A DNA stretch of 64,000 nucleotides from positions 1,908,001 through 1,972,000 of the forward strand of contig NZ_CP133480.1 in the NCBI RefSeq assembly GCF_031195445.1, in the 5' to 3' direction. How positions within the stretch are numbered: the stretch's first letter is position 1; each line of letters starts with the position of its first letter. A program made the position numbers and the translations under genes. Below, in pieces: positions 1 through 8,263 of the stretch. This DNA comes from Acuticoccus sp. MNP-M23 (GTDB lineage Bacteria > Pseudomonadota > Alphaproteobacteria > Rhizobiales > Amorphaceae). The notes under the pieces were generated by a model that was given only the letters and a program-made list of their open reading frames with translations, had not been told where the DNA came from and ran no database searches.

Positions 1-248
1 CAGGCGGCCAGGACCACGGGCAGCATGTCGACAAAGCACGAGATCAGAACGTACTCCTCGTGCCCCTCCAAAGCCCGAACGAACGTGTCGGCGGAATAGC
101 AGTCTGACCCCTCGTGCAGTTGGTAGTCGCGAAAATCGACCTCCAGCCCAATTTGTTCAAGGGCGGCTGCGATGTAGAGTGGACCTAGCGGTGGCTCAAT
201 CTTTCCGTCTTCGCCCAGGGTAGCGCTAAAGAGCGTGACTTTGGTCAT
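1..248 (-). CDS. Probable B12-binding radical SAM protein, N-terminal part only
   Basis: The reading frame starts at an ATG (positions 246-248 on the complement) that overlaps the TGA of the upstream YcaO gene as ATGA, so the two are translationally coupled. The 82 visible residues run off the window edge. The pattern MTKVTLFSATLG followed by PPLGPLYIAAALEQIGLEV is the usual opening of a cobalamin-binding Rossmann domain in B12-dependent radical SAM enzymes. The radical SAM CxxxCxxC motif would lie outside the window, so the class rests on this N-terminus alone. By context it would act with the YcaO protein. An alternative is a stand-alone B12-binding protein. Confidence 0.5.
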   Translation of the reverse strand, partial: MTKVTLFSATLGEDGKIEPPLGPLYIAAALEQIGLEVDFRDYQLHEGSDCYSADTFVRALEGHEEYVLISCFVDMLPVVLAA

Positions 249-1573
249 TGCATCGCTCCTTGCAAAACGTGCGAGACGCGTTCGCCGAAGACGCCACGCC
301 CAGTGTGAAGGTGAAAGACGGACCAGGCCTCGGCCTTGGGCACAACCACGCGTACAACCGGAATGCCGACTTCCGGGCGAGTCAGGTCGAAGGCCACGGC
401 TTGATTCAGCCCATAATCCGGCATCCTGTCCAGGATCAAACGGATATCGTCATCGATGGACGCGTTCTGCACCGATGGCACGTCGTCAAAGTCGATGAAA
501 TCCGTGCCGCCATAGAGCTCGTCTGCGTCGTATGGCGCGCGCGGTTTGATGATCTCGGGCAGGTCCTCGCGCCCGCCTTGAATACAGGCGATGCGGCTTT
601 GGGCGGCTTCGGTGATGGCCCGGTTGAGAGCGATCCGCGCGTCGGGATGGGTGCCACAACCGCCATGGGCATTGGGAATGCCGGAGGCCGTCGGCTCCAC
701 GATCGTGCAATCAATGGTTGCCAACCCTGCGGTCGAGGTCAGGTTGCGCACATAGATGCTCAGGCCCGCGCGCTTCAGCCGACCTACCAGCAACGCCGCC
801 CGTCGCGGCAGCCCCTCCAGCCGGATTTGGGCATGCTCGGCGTTTTGAAGTGCCGATGGCGGGCTGCTGATACCGATGCTTTCCAGCAGATCCCCAATGG
901 CTGGCGCCACCTGTGACCGCGCAAGCGATATTGCCAGGGCATCGCGTTCGATCACTTCGCACAGCGCGTGGCACAGCGCTTCCGTCAGCGTGTTGCCCGA
1001 GGCCAGTCCGTTGGTACTCGCGTAAAACAGCGCGGGGACATCTGTCGGCGTGTAAGGGCAGACCACCGCGTTCAATGGTGCCGCTGTGGCGCGTTGGCCA
1101 ATCAGGTCATAGCCGTGCACCCATTCGACAGGCGTTTGATCGTCGAACGCGCAGGCATTGGGCACGACGATTTCGGCCAGCTTGGTGAGCGGCGTTGTCT
1201 CGGCCAGTTCCGCCTGTGAGGCGTGGGTGACTGGATAATCGCAATGCTCCCCTGCCTGCCGCTCCACCGCTTCCATCAGCGCCCCAGCCAGAGCGTCCAG
1301 CCGCGTGGTCCCCTTGCCGTTATAATAGGAAATGCCAGGCCCCAGGTCGCGGGGCCGCACCGTCATGAAGTTGGGAATGCCAACGTAATCCAGGCCCGTA
1401 ACCTCGGCGACCTGGGTAACGCCGACACGCTCGATCAGCCGCTTTGCGCGCCGTACGGTTGCGGAGGGTGGCACGCATCGTGCGACCGCTTTGGTCGAAT
1501 ATTTTGGTGTTAGCTTAAGCTGCCAGTACTGGGAGGTTGTTCTACGATCTACCCTGTCAATCAACGAGCGCAC
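245..1573 (-). CDS. YcaO-type ATP-dependent cyclodehydratase/thioamidation protein
   Basis: This is a 442-residue YcaO-superfamily protein. The family uses ATP to activate a peptide amide backbone, giving azolines, thioamides or amidines. Typical landmarks are VADVTGLD-like and VRPRDLGP-like segments near residues 56-80, YYNGKG (83-88), a first glutamate motif EAVER (101-105) and the second ATP/Mg motif TEALCHALCEVIERDA (about 197-212). The N-terminal layout matches the branch annotated as McrA-glycine thioamidation or TfuA-associated YcaO rather than the azoline-forming TOMM branch. No E1-like partner or TfuA gene is visible; the next gene looks like a B12 radical SAM protein. The start is a GTG at 1573 without a convincing ribosome binding site, so the first 15 or so residues are uncertain. 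Confidence 0.85.
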   Translation of the reverse strand: MRSLIDRVDRRTTSQYWQLKLTPKYSTKAVARCVPPSATVRRAKRLIERVGVTQVAEVTGLDYVGIPNFMTVRPRDLGPGISYYNGKGTTRLDALAGALMEAVERQAGEHCDYPVTHASQAELAETTPLTKLAEIVVPNACAFDDQTPVEWVHGYDLIGQRATAAPLNAVVCPYTPTDVPALFYASTNGLASGNTLTEALCHALCEVIERDALAISLARSQVAPAIGDLLESIGISSPPSALQNAEHAQIRLEGLPRRAALLVGRLKRAGLSIYVRNLTSTAGLATIDCTIVEPTASGIPNAHGGCGTHPDARIALNRAITEAAQSRIACIQGGREDLPEIIKPRAPYDADELYGGTDFIDFDDVPSVQNASIDDDIRLILDRMPDYGLNQAVAFDLTRPEVGIPVVRVVVPKAEAWSVFHLHTGRGVFGERVSHVLQGAMQ

Positions 1574-1840
1574 ACCCCAAATGTTTCAGATGCCATTCGA
1601 TCGCTAAAATTGACTGGTTAAGCCTAGGGAGGCAAATGCTATTACAAAATGGTATCTGCCTCTTTTAATTTTCTCGCTCATAGATTGAACTATGCCTCAA
1701 TTTGAAGGGTCGATCATAGTCAAGAAAGCTAGCAAAAAAGATAACCTGAATTCTTATACGATTGGCCTTGGCAATCAACCGGAGACAATCCGAAGGATAA
1801 AACACGGGAGGACGAATTTCAACTCGCCTTACCCCCTGTC
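1574..1840. other. AT-rich intergenic region upstream of YcaO
   Basis: About 270 bases lie between the YcaO start and the IS110 remnant, clearly lower in GC than their surroundings, and should hold the YcaO promoter. On the plus strand a GGGAGG (1627-1632) precedes an ATG at 1636 that opens a 10-codon frame (MLLQNGICLF) ending in TAA at 1666-1668. The same stretch forms an inverted repeat GAGGCA (1629-1634)/TGCCTC (1657-1662) followed by TTTTAATTTT, so it could equally be a terminator. An open frame from 1692 on the plus strand runs into IS110 antisense sequence and is not supported as a gene. Confidence 0.4.
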
Positions 1841-1865
1841 TGTTGGGGGCAACTGCGCTGTTGGC

Positions 1866-2775
<910 letters not shown>

Positions 2776-2948
2776 TCAGAAGGATGCGGAAGTGACCCAT
2801 GCTCCCTAACGGGCTCCGAGGCCCTCGGGGGGGACGGGCTCCCTTCCGCAACTCAGAACCTACCACCTCGCCAACAGACAGGGGGGGGGGCGTCCACTCC
2901 ATCGGTTCTCCTCAAACCGGAGCGTTTGGAGGTAGAGAACGTTGGACC

Positions 2949-2970
2949 GCAGACCCTCTCCCTCCGCCAC
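2949..2970. repeat. Left copy of a 21-bp direct repeat (possible attachment site)
   Basis: A C-rich sequence containing CCCTCTCCCTCCGCCAC is repeated exactly over 21 bases at 45687-45707, 42.7 kb away in the same orientation. Both are preceded at equal distance by GAGAA(C/T)GTT. The 3' part resembles the acceptor end of a serine tRNA (discriminator plus CCA), but the preceding bases do not form a proper T-loop, so no tRNA is called. The left copy lies between the IS110 remnant and the serine recombinase; the right copy lies just before an IS21 fragment. Reading the pair as attL/attR of an island is inference. Confidence 0.4.
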
Positions 2971-3020
2971 GCACCCCCTACACATTTCTCTGATTTGAAC
3001 GCTGGGCATTAAGCCCGCGG

Positions 3021-3357
3021 AACAGGGCGCGTTTTCGTCCTGCTTCCGGCACGGGCCCGTCCTGTATCGGCGGTCTCAGCCCGGATTCAGGCGTCCGTTC
3101 AGGGCGGTCTCCTCCGGTCGGCAGGAAGGTGGAGTTTCGGCCATAAGGGCAAGAACAGGGAAATTCGCGGTGTATCGGCGGAAAACAGGCCGAATCCGGC
3201 GCACAAGGATGGTCTCGTGCGCGCGAAGGGACGCAAATTCAATCGATTAGCGGCCACTAAAACCCGATTCCCTGTTTATGCGCGGAACAGGGTTCGAGAA
3301 GTGCATAACAGGTCGCATTGTTTCGCATTAACAGGTGTCTCAATGAGCATAACAGGG
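3021..3357. repeat. Cluster of dispersed AACAGG(G) repeats beside the recombinase
   Basis: Eight copies of AACAGG or AACAGGG occur within 340 bases just downstream of the recombinase stop: 3021, 3154, 3184, 3286, 3307, 3330 and 3351 on the plus strand and one inverted copy at 3270-3276. The inverted copy and the 3286 copy flank GTTTATGCGCGG. The stretch 2975-3368 holds no credible gene. Spacing is irregular, unlike a CRISPR. I recall similar repeats beside DUF3489-DUF2924-recombinase cassettes in other alphaproteobacteria; a role as recombinase or accessory binding sites is inference. Confidence 0.6.
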
Positions 3358-3368
3358 CGTTTGGCCGG

Positions 3369-5027
3369 TCAATCCATGGCCCGGCTGCTTCCGTTCTCTT
3401 CGATGCCACGGCGGCATCGGGCAGCGTTGTTTGCTGCGCTACGCGCGGCCCACAGCTGCTCCTGGTCTTGCCAACCGAGCGGGATATCGTGGGCGAGCAG
3501 TGCCGAGATGGTGAGGCCGTGCGGTTGGCGCCCTTCAAGGATGGCGCGCTGCAAATCGGGTGCGAGGAAGGCGAGCCGAACAAGGCGGCGCCGGTAGGAT
3601 GATTCCGGGGAGGCGTCCAACATAGGAAGCCCGCGCGCATCCCGGCGAAGCATTGCGTGGGCCTCGCGTAGCGCTGCGATCAGCTTCGGGTCTGGCCGGG
3701 CGACCGGTTTGCCACCGCCCGAGATCAATGTCCGCCCGCCGCGGATGGCGATGCTGAACGGAATGATCAGGCGGCAGGCTGCTCGATTCGTCGGATCACG
3801 CTCGACCATCTCGTCGCCATCGATGTGGGCCCGGATTGTCGCCAGATGTTCAGCCGGCAACGTCAGCCGGATGAAGTCGCGATGAACTTCGACGCGACGA
3901 AGGAGGTCAAGCGGCTCGGCGCCAAGCCCATGGAGGAAGCGGCGCAGGATCTCGCTGAGCCGGCCCTCGAAGGAAGCGGCGGGAACACGGCCAACCACGC
4001 CATCTTCTGCATCGCCACTGCGCCGCCCCTGCTGCAACGGTGCGGACACGGTGTAGCGGTAGGTCTTGCCACGCGCGCCGCGTGAAGACGTCGGAGACAT
4101 GGGCGCGCCAGCGGCATCAAAGATGCGGCCGACGAGGGCTGCGGTCTGTGGATCGCTGTTGGCAGTCCCCATCCGTCTCGGATTTGCATCGAGCTGGCGC
4201 CGAACCGCCTCGAAAAGATCAGCACCCACGATGGCCGGATGCTGGCCGGGATGGGCGTGGTCGCGGTGGAGGGTCATTCCCAGATATGTCCGGTTCCTGA
4301 GAAGGTGGAACAGCGCGCCCCGGCTGAACGGCTTGCCACCGAGCGTCCGCCCCTTCGCCGTCACGCGCGACTTGGACCTGATGCCGCCCTCATCCAGCCT
4401 GCGCTCCAGTTCATGCACTGAGCCGAGTTCGAGATAGGACGTGAAGATCGAGCGCACGGTCTCTGCCTCGGCAGCGTTGACCTCGAGCGCGCGTGATCCC
4501 GGGGCTGGCGTGTCGTCTCCGAGAGGCAGTGTGCCGCCCATCCACATCCCCTTGGCCTTGGAGGCGGCGATCTTGTCCCGGATGCGTTCGCCGGTGACTT
4601 CGCGCTCGAACTGGGCGAAAGAGAGAAGGACGTTGAGGGTCAGCCGGCCCATGCTGCTGGTGGTGTTGAACGCTTGGGTGACGGAAACGAAGCTGACGCC
4701 GTGGGCGTCGAAGATCTCGACCATGCGGGCAAAATCGGCGAGGGAGCGGGTCAGCCGATCGATCTTGTAGACGACAACGACGTCGATCTGGCCCGCGGCG
4801 ATGTCCGCCAGAAGCCGCTTCAGCGCCGGGCGTTCCATTGTTGCACCGGAGATGCCGCCGTCGTCATAGCGGTCCGGCAAGGCCCGCCATCCCTCGCTGG
4901 CCTGACTCTTCACATAAGCGGCGCAGGCCTCCCGTTGCGCATCGAGGCTGTTGAAGGCCTGTTCGAGGCCTTCCTCTGAACTCTTGTGAGTGTAGAGGAC
5001 GCAGCGCTTGATCGATGGCTTCGTCAT
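3369..5027 (-). CDS. Large serine recombinase with substituted active-site arginine
   Basis: This 552-residue protein has the serine-recombinase order: catalytic resolvase domain (about 8-160), recombinase domain (about 170-290) and a C-terminal extension. Start chosen at 5027 because homologues begin close to the YTRKSSEEGL motif and the ATG overlaps the TGA of the upstream DUF2924 frame (ATGA). Catalytic serine is S16 and the downstream DRLTRS motif (90-95) is intact. The arginine two residues before the serine, equivalent to R8 of gamma-delta resolvase, is histidine (YTHKSS, H14, codon CAC), one transition from CGC. The frame is otherwise open although its two operon partners are broken, so catalytic competence is doubtful. 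The 39 codons upstream belong to the DUF2924 region, not to this protein. Confidence 0.88.
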   Translation of the reverse strand: MTKPSIKRCVLYTHKSSEEGLEQAFNSLDAQREACAAYVKSQASEGWRALPDRYDDGGISGATMERPALKRLLADIAAGQIDVVVVYKIDRLTRSLADFARMVEIFDAHGVSFVSVTQAFNTTSSMGRLTLNVLLSFAQFEREVTGERIRDKIAASKAKGMWMGGTLPLGDDTPAPGSRALEVNAAEAETVRSIFTSYLELGSVHELERRLDEGGIRSKSRVTAKGRTLGGKPFSRGALFHLLRNRTYLGMTLHRDHAHPGQHPAIVGADLFEAVRRQLDANPRRMGTANSDPQTAALVGRIFDAAGAPMSPTSSRGARGKTYRYTVSAPLQQGRRSGDAEDGVVGRVPAASFEGRLSEILRRFLHGLGAEPLDLLRRVEVHRDFIRLTLPAEHLATIRAHIDGDEMVERDPTNRAACRLIIPFSIAIRGGRTLISGGGKPVARPDPKLIAALREAHAMLRRDARGLPMLDASPESSYRRRLVRLAFLAPDLQRAILEGRQPHGLTISALLAHDIPLGWQDQEQLWAARSAANNAARCRRGIEENGSSRAMD

Positions 5028-5451
5028 GGCCGGCCAGTCCCGATATCCTGCTTCCGCAGACCAAAGAACCGCGGTCCGTTCCAGCGCGCGCCGGCGATTG
5101 CCGTCGCGACGGCGGAGAGGCTGGGAAAGAGTTCGCCGCGCCACCGAAAGCCTTTTGCTTCGACAACGACCTCGATGAGCTCACCCTTCCAGTTTCGTCG
5201 CATGACCGCGCCGAGGCCGAGGTCCAAGCCCTCGGCCTGAATACGGCCAGTGGCGGCCAATCGACGCTTTAATCCCGTTCGAGCCCACCAAGCGCCTCGG
5301 CCTGAAGGCGCCATGCGAGCATGAGCCGCATCAGCTCCGCAGAGCGCAGCTTTGGAGGCGTGCCCCAGCGCGTGCGCCATTTTACGCGCAGCCTGTTGAG
5401 ATCGGAATGACGGATCGCATCCACGTTGGTTGCAAGCACGTTGTCACTCAT
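5024..5451 (-). pseudogene. DUF2924 family gene, frameshifted
   Basis: The first part (from ATG 5451) reads LNRLRVKWRTRWGTPPKLRS and LMLAWRLQAEALGGLERD, then stops. The second part continues in another frame with LGAVMRRNWKGELIEVVV, GFRWRGELFPSLSAVATAIA and GARWNGPRFFGLRK, the conserved C-terminal half of DUF2924. Together they make one roughly 140-residue protein broken by a frameshift near 5275-5290. Its ATG overlaps the DUF3489 stop and its TGA overlaps the recombinase start, the usual order of this three-gene cassette. The molecular function of DUF2924 is not known to me. Confidence 0.8.
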
Positions 5452-5777
5452 GCCGTGTCTCCGATGCGATAACGGCGGACGCCGTCCGCCTTCTCCGAGG
5501 TAACGGTCAAGCCCTTCTTCTAGAGCGCGCCACGAACCGAATGGGTCTGCCAGCCGGTCGCGGCGGTCATCTCGGCGAGGGTCGACCCCTCGGGTCAGGA
5601 AAGCAACTCCGTCAAGACAGCGAGCTTCATGGGCTTCAATGCGGCCGGCGCGGACGGGCCGGCCGTGCTTCCGGACTGAGGAGTCGCCGTTCGAGATAAC
5701 GCCCTTGAAGGCTTTACCTCGTGCTCCGCCCTGGCGTCGGCGGCACCCCTGACATTCGATTTCTTCGTGGGGGTCAT
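5448..5777 (-). pseudogene. DUF3489 family gene with two in-frame stops
   Basis: From ATG 5777 the frame gives an N-terminal low-complexity segment and then the DUF3489 core: KPMKLAVLTELLS, TGA (5595-5597), PEGSTLAEMTAATGWQTHSV, RGAL, TAG (5520-5522), KKGLTVTSEKADGVRRYRI. The frame is preserved across both stops, so these are nonsense changes rather than indels. The terminal TGA overlaps the ATG of the DUF2924 gene. The family is a small winged-helix-like protein found with DUF2924 and the recombinase. Inactive unless both stops are read through. Confidence 0.8.
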
Positions 5778-5783
5778 AAGCGG

Positions 5784-6973
5784 CTCCCGGTTCCGCAGCG
5801 GATCAAACTCCGCCGCTACCGGCACATCCGGGCTTTGGGCTTCGCCAACCCGATCCTGATCGACGACGACAGCGTGATTATCGCCGGGGACGGACGGCTG
5901 ATGGCCGCGAACGCAATCGGAATGACCGAAGTTCCGACCATCGCGCTGCGAGGTCTGGACGAGGCACGCAAACGCGCCCTGCGGCTCGCCGACAACAAGA
6001 TCGCGCTGAATGCTGGCTGGGACATTGATCTTCTGCAAGCCGAGCTGGGCGAACTCTCAACGCTCGATGTCGACCTTGATCTGACACTGACCGGCTTTGC
6101 ATCGGGCGAGATCGACGTGATCCTCGGCGGTTCCGAGGACCCCGACGATGAACTCGTTCCTGCCGTGCCAAAGACCCCGCGGACGAGGCCAGGAAATGTC
6201 TGGATCTTCGGCGAACACCGCGTTGGCTGCGGCGATGGGCGCGAACCTGAGTTCCTGCGCCGGGTAGTCGGAAAAGATGCGGCGGTCGACGCTGCCTTTC
6301 TCGATCCGCCCTAAAACGTGCCGATCAACGGCTTCGCCAACGCGAAGGGCCGTCATGCCGAATTCGCGATGGCGTCTGGCGAAACGACCGAAGCGGCGTT
6401 CTTCACCTTCCTTGCAGAAACTCTTGGCGCCGCCGCAGTCGTCTCGCGGGACGGTGCCGTTCACTTCGTTTGCATGGACTGGAGGCACACCGACCAGCTC
6501 TTGACCGTCGGCCGCTCCGTCTATGGTGATCTCCTGAACCTTTGCGTGTGGAACAAGTCCAACGCCGGGATGGGTTCACTTTATCGCTCGAAGCATGAGC
6601 TGATATTCGTTTGGCGGGTCGGTGCGCGGGGGCGCATTTCAATGCCGTAGAGCTCGGCAAGCACGGTCGCAATCGAACGAATGTCTGGGACTATGCGTCG
6701 GTCAACTCGATGAAGGGAAGCCGGCGCGAAGACCTCGCGCTGCATCCAACCGTAAAACCGACGGCGTTGGTGGCGGATGCGATTCAGGACGTCACGAAAC
6801 GTGGCGACCTCGTGCTTGATCTCTTCCTTGGATCCGGGACGACGCTGATCGCGGCCGAGCGTACAGGGCGGCGGTTCCGGGGGGGGGGGGGAATTGCTCC
6901 TGGCTACGTCGATTTAGCGCTCGCACGCTGGTCAGCAATGACGGGTCTTGAGCCTGTTCTCGAAGAGGTGTGA
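5784..6973 (+). pseudogene. ParB-fused site-specific DNA methyltransferase, degraded
   Basis: The order is a ParB/Srx-like domain (ALGFANPILIDDDSVIIAGD, VPTIALRGLDEARKRALRLA) followed by a beta-class amino-methyltransferase. Motif IV reads DPP, stop, NV: a TAA at 6312-6314 replaces the tyrosine codon of DPPY. The frame continues (FAMASGETTEAAFF, LCVWNKSNAGMGSLYRSKHE) to a frameshift near 6620, then LGKHGRNRTNVWDYASVNS, HPTVKPTALVADAI and motif I DLFLGSGTTLIAAERTGRRF. A run of 13 G residues (6879-6891) replaces the expected codons before PGYVDLALARW. The N-terminus of the ParB domain is also missing. It ends in GTGA, overlapping the next gene. Such ParB-methyltransferases are common in prophages. 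Confidence 0.82.
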
Positions 6974-7548
6974 GCGTGGTGGACGATGTCGCAGACGCTG
7001 TGGCGCCGCGCCGGGGTCGGTTCGAGAAAGGCAGAAGTGGAAATCCCGCGGGACGGCCGCGCCGGACTCGATCCAGTGAGCCCACTGCGTCGGCCTTCGA
7101 TGTGATCGTGGCAAAAACGCTGACAGTTTCTCGGGATGGTGGTGAACACGAAATCTCGGTCGAAGAGGCGCTGCAGCACCGCACGTACAAGGCGGCTCTT
7201 GCCGGCGACCGCGCCGCGCAGCGCGAGATCCTCAAGATGATTGCCAAGAGAGAGGCCGCTCTTTCAAAGACCCGGGAGCGCTCCACGTCGAAGGTGGTCG
7301 TGAAGTAGGAGGCTCTTGATCCCCGCAACGTCGATGACGCGCTCTTACTCCTTGGGATCGCTTGCGAGGACCCGCGCGATCACAGAATGCGGTGCGAGGG
7401 CCGACACCTGCTACTCGAACAATGGGCGGTGCAGGCCGCACTCTCTCGTCGACGTGGTGGGGCCAGGCTTGAGGATCGGGACGTCGAGACAATCAAACGG
7501 TGCACGCGGGATGCGGAGACGTTGCGTTCGCCGCAGAGCGTCAAGCGA
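6970..7548 (+). pseudogene. DUF5681 family gene, copy A, split by TAG
   Basis: The frame opens at GTG 6970, overlapping the methyltransferase stop. The N-terminal hallmark GRFEKGRSGNPAGRP is followed by HEISVEEALQHRTYKAALAG and LKMIAKREAAL. A TAG at 7306-7308 interrupts it, but the same frame continues EALDPRNVDDALLLLGIACE, HLLLEQWAVQAALSRRRGG and DVETIKRCTRDAETL, which is the C-terminal half of the same protein. DUF5681 proteins sit beside phage packaging or methyltransferase genes; their function is unknown. The small N-terminal 112-residue product could still be made. Confidence 0.7.
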
Positions 7549-8120
7549 TGGGGGCACGCGTTCAGGCAGGGCGAAAGAAGAGATTGGCTACGGTCGACCA
7601 CCAAAGGCGACGCAATTCCAGAAGGGCCGCAGCCGAAACCCGCGGGGTCGTCCGAAAGGCTCACGGCGAGAGATCCCATATGATGGGAGTACTCGGGCAG
7701 ACGGTCCTGATCCGCGAAGGAGGCGTCGAGCGACGCGTCACCGCGGCGGAGGCCTTCCTGCTTCATCTGGTAAAAAAGGGACTTGACGGCGAGGGAGCGT
7801 CGGCACGGCAAGCGATGGCTGCAATCGAGGCGGCGCGCGACAAGCAATTGATCGACGAAACATCTCCTATCACGGTGATCATACGCTCCTTTGTTACGCT
7901 TGGAAGCGTCAGCGATGCGGGTGAGATATTGCGCATCAGCCGAAAGCGGGACCGCTTTCGTGAGACAGCGCACCTCGTTCTGGAACCCTGGATCGTTCAG
8001 GCCGCCCTCGACAGGTTTTGAGATCGGCGGCTTACACTCGAGCAGCAGAAGATCGTCTTCAAGGCGACCCGCTCACCAGGAAAAGTAGACTGGCCCGCAT
8101 GGTGGAACGTTCTGCCGTGA
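7549..8120 (+). pseudogene. DUF5681 family gene, copy B, frameshifted
   Basis: A second DUF5681 copy follows directly: KEEIGYGRPPKATQFQKGRS, NPRGRPKGSRREIPYD, then a frameshift near 7680 into VLGQTVLIREGGVERRVTAA, EAFLLHLVKKGLDGEG, ILRISRKRDRFRETAHLVLE and PWIVQAALDRF. A TGA at 8019-8021 is followed in frame by RRLTLEQQKIVFKATRSPGK and VDWPAWWNVLP, so the ancestral C-terminus reached about 8120. No start codon is seen where homologues begin. The tandem pair A-B is typical; both copies are broken. Confidence 0.65.
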
Positions 8121-8263
8121 CGGCAAAGCCGCCATCGAGCCGATAATGCACGTTCATCGAACCGGCCTTTCGAGGCTTCGCAAAACCACCGTTTTTGAGA
8201 AACTTGGTTGTTGGCCTCTCGCCCGCCGCGGATCCTCCGCTGCGTCAGTCGCATATCCGGAGC

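Noticed and set aside
2949-2973. tRNA-Ser 3' end
   Set aside because: Acceptor-like CTCCGCCA is present, but no T-loop (TTCRANT) precedes it and no anticodon arm was found upstream, so no tRNA is called.
3021-3357. CRISPR-like array
   Set aside because: The repeated unit is only 6-7 bases, spacing is irregular and one copy is inverted.
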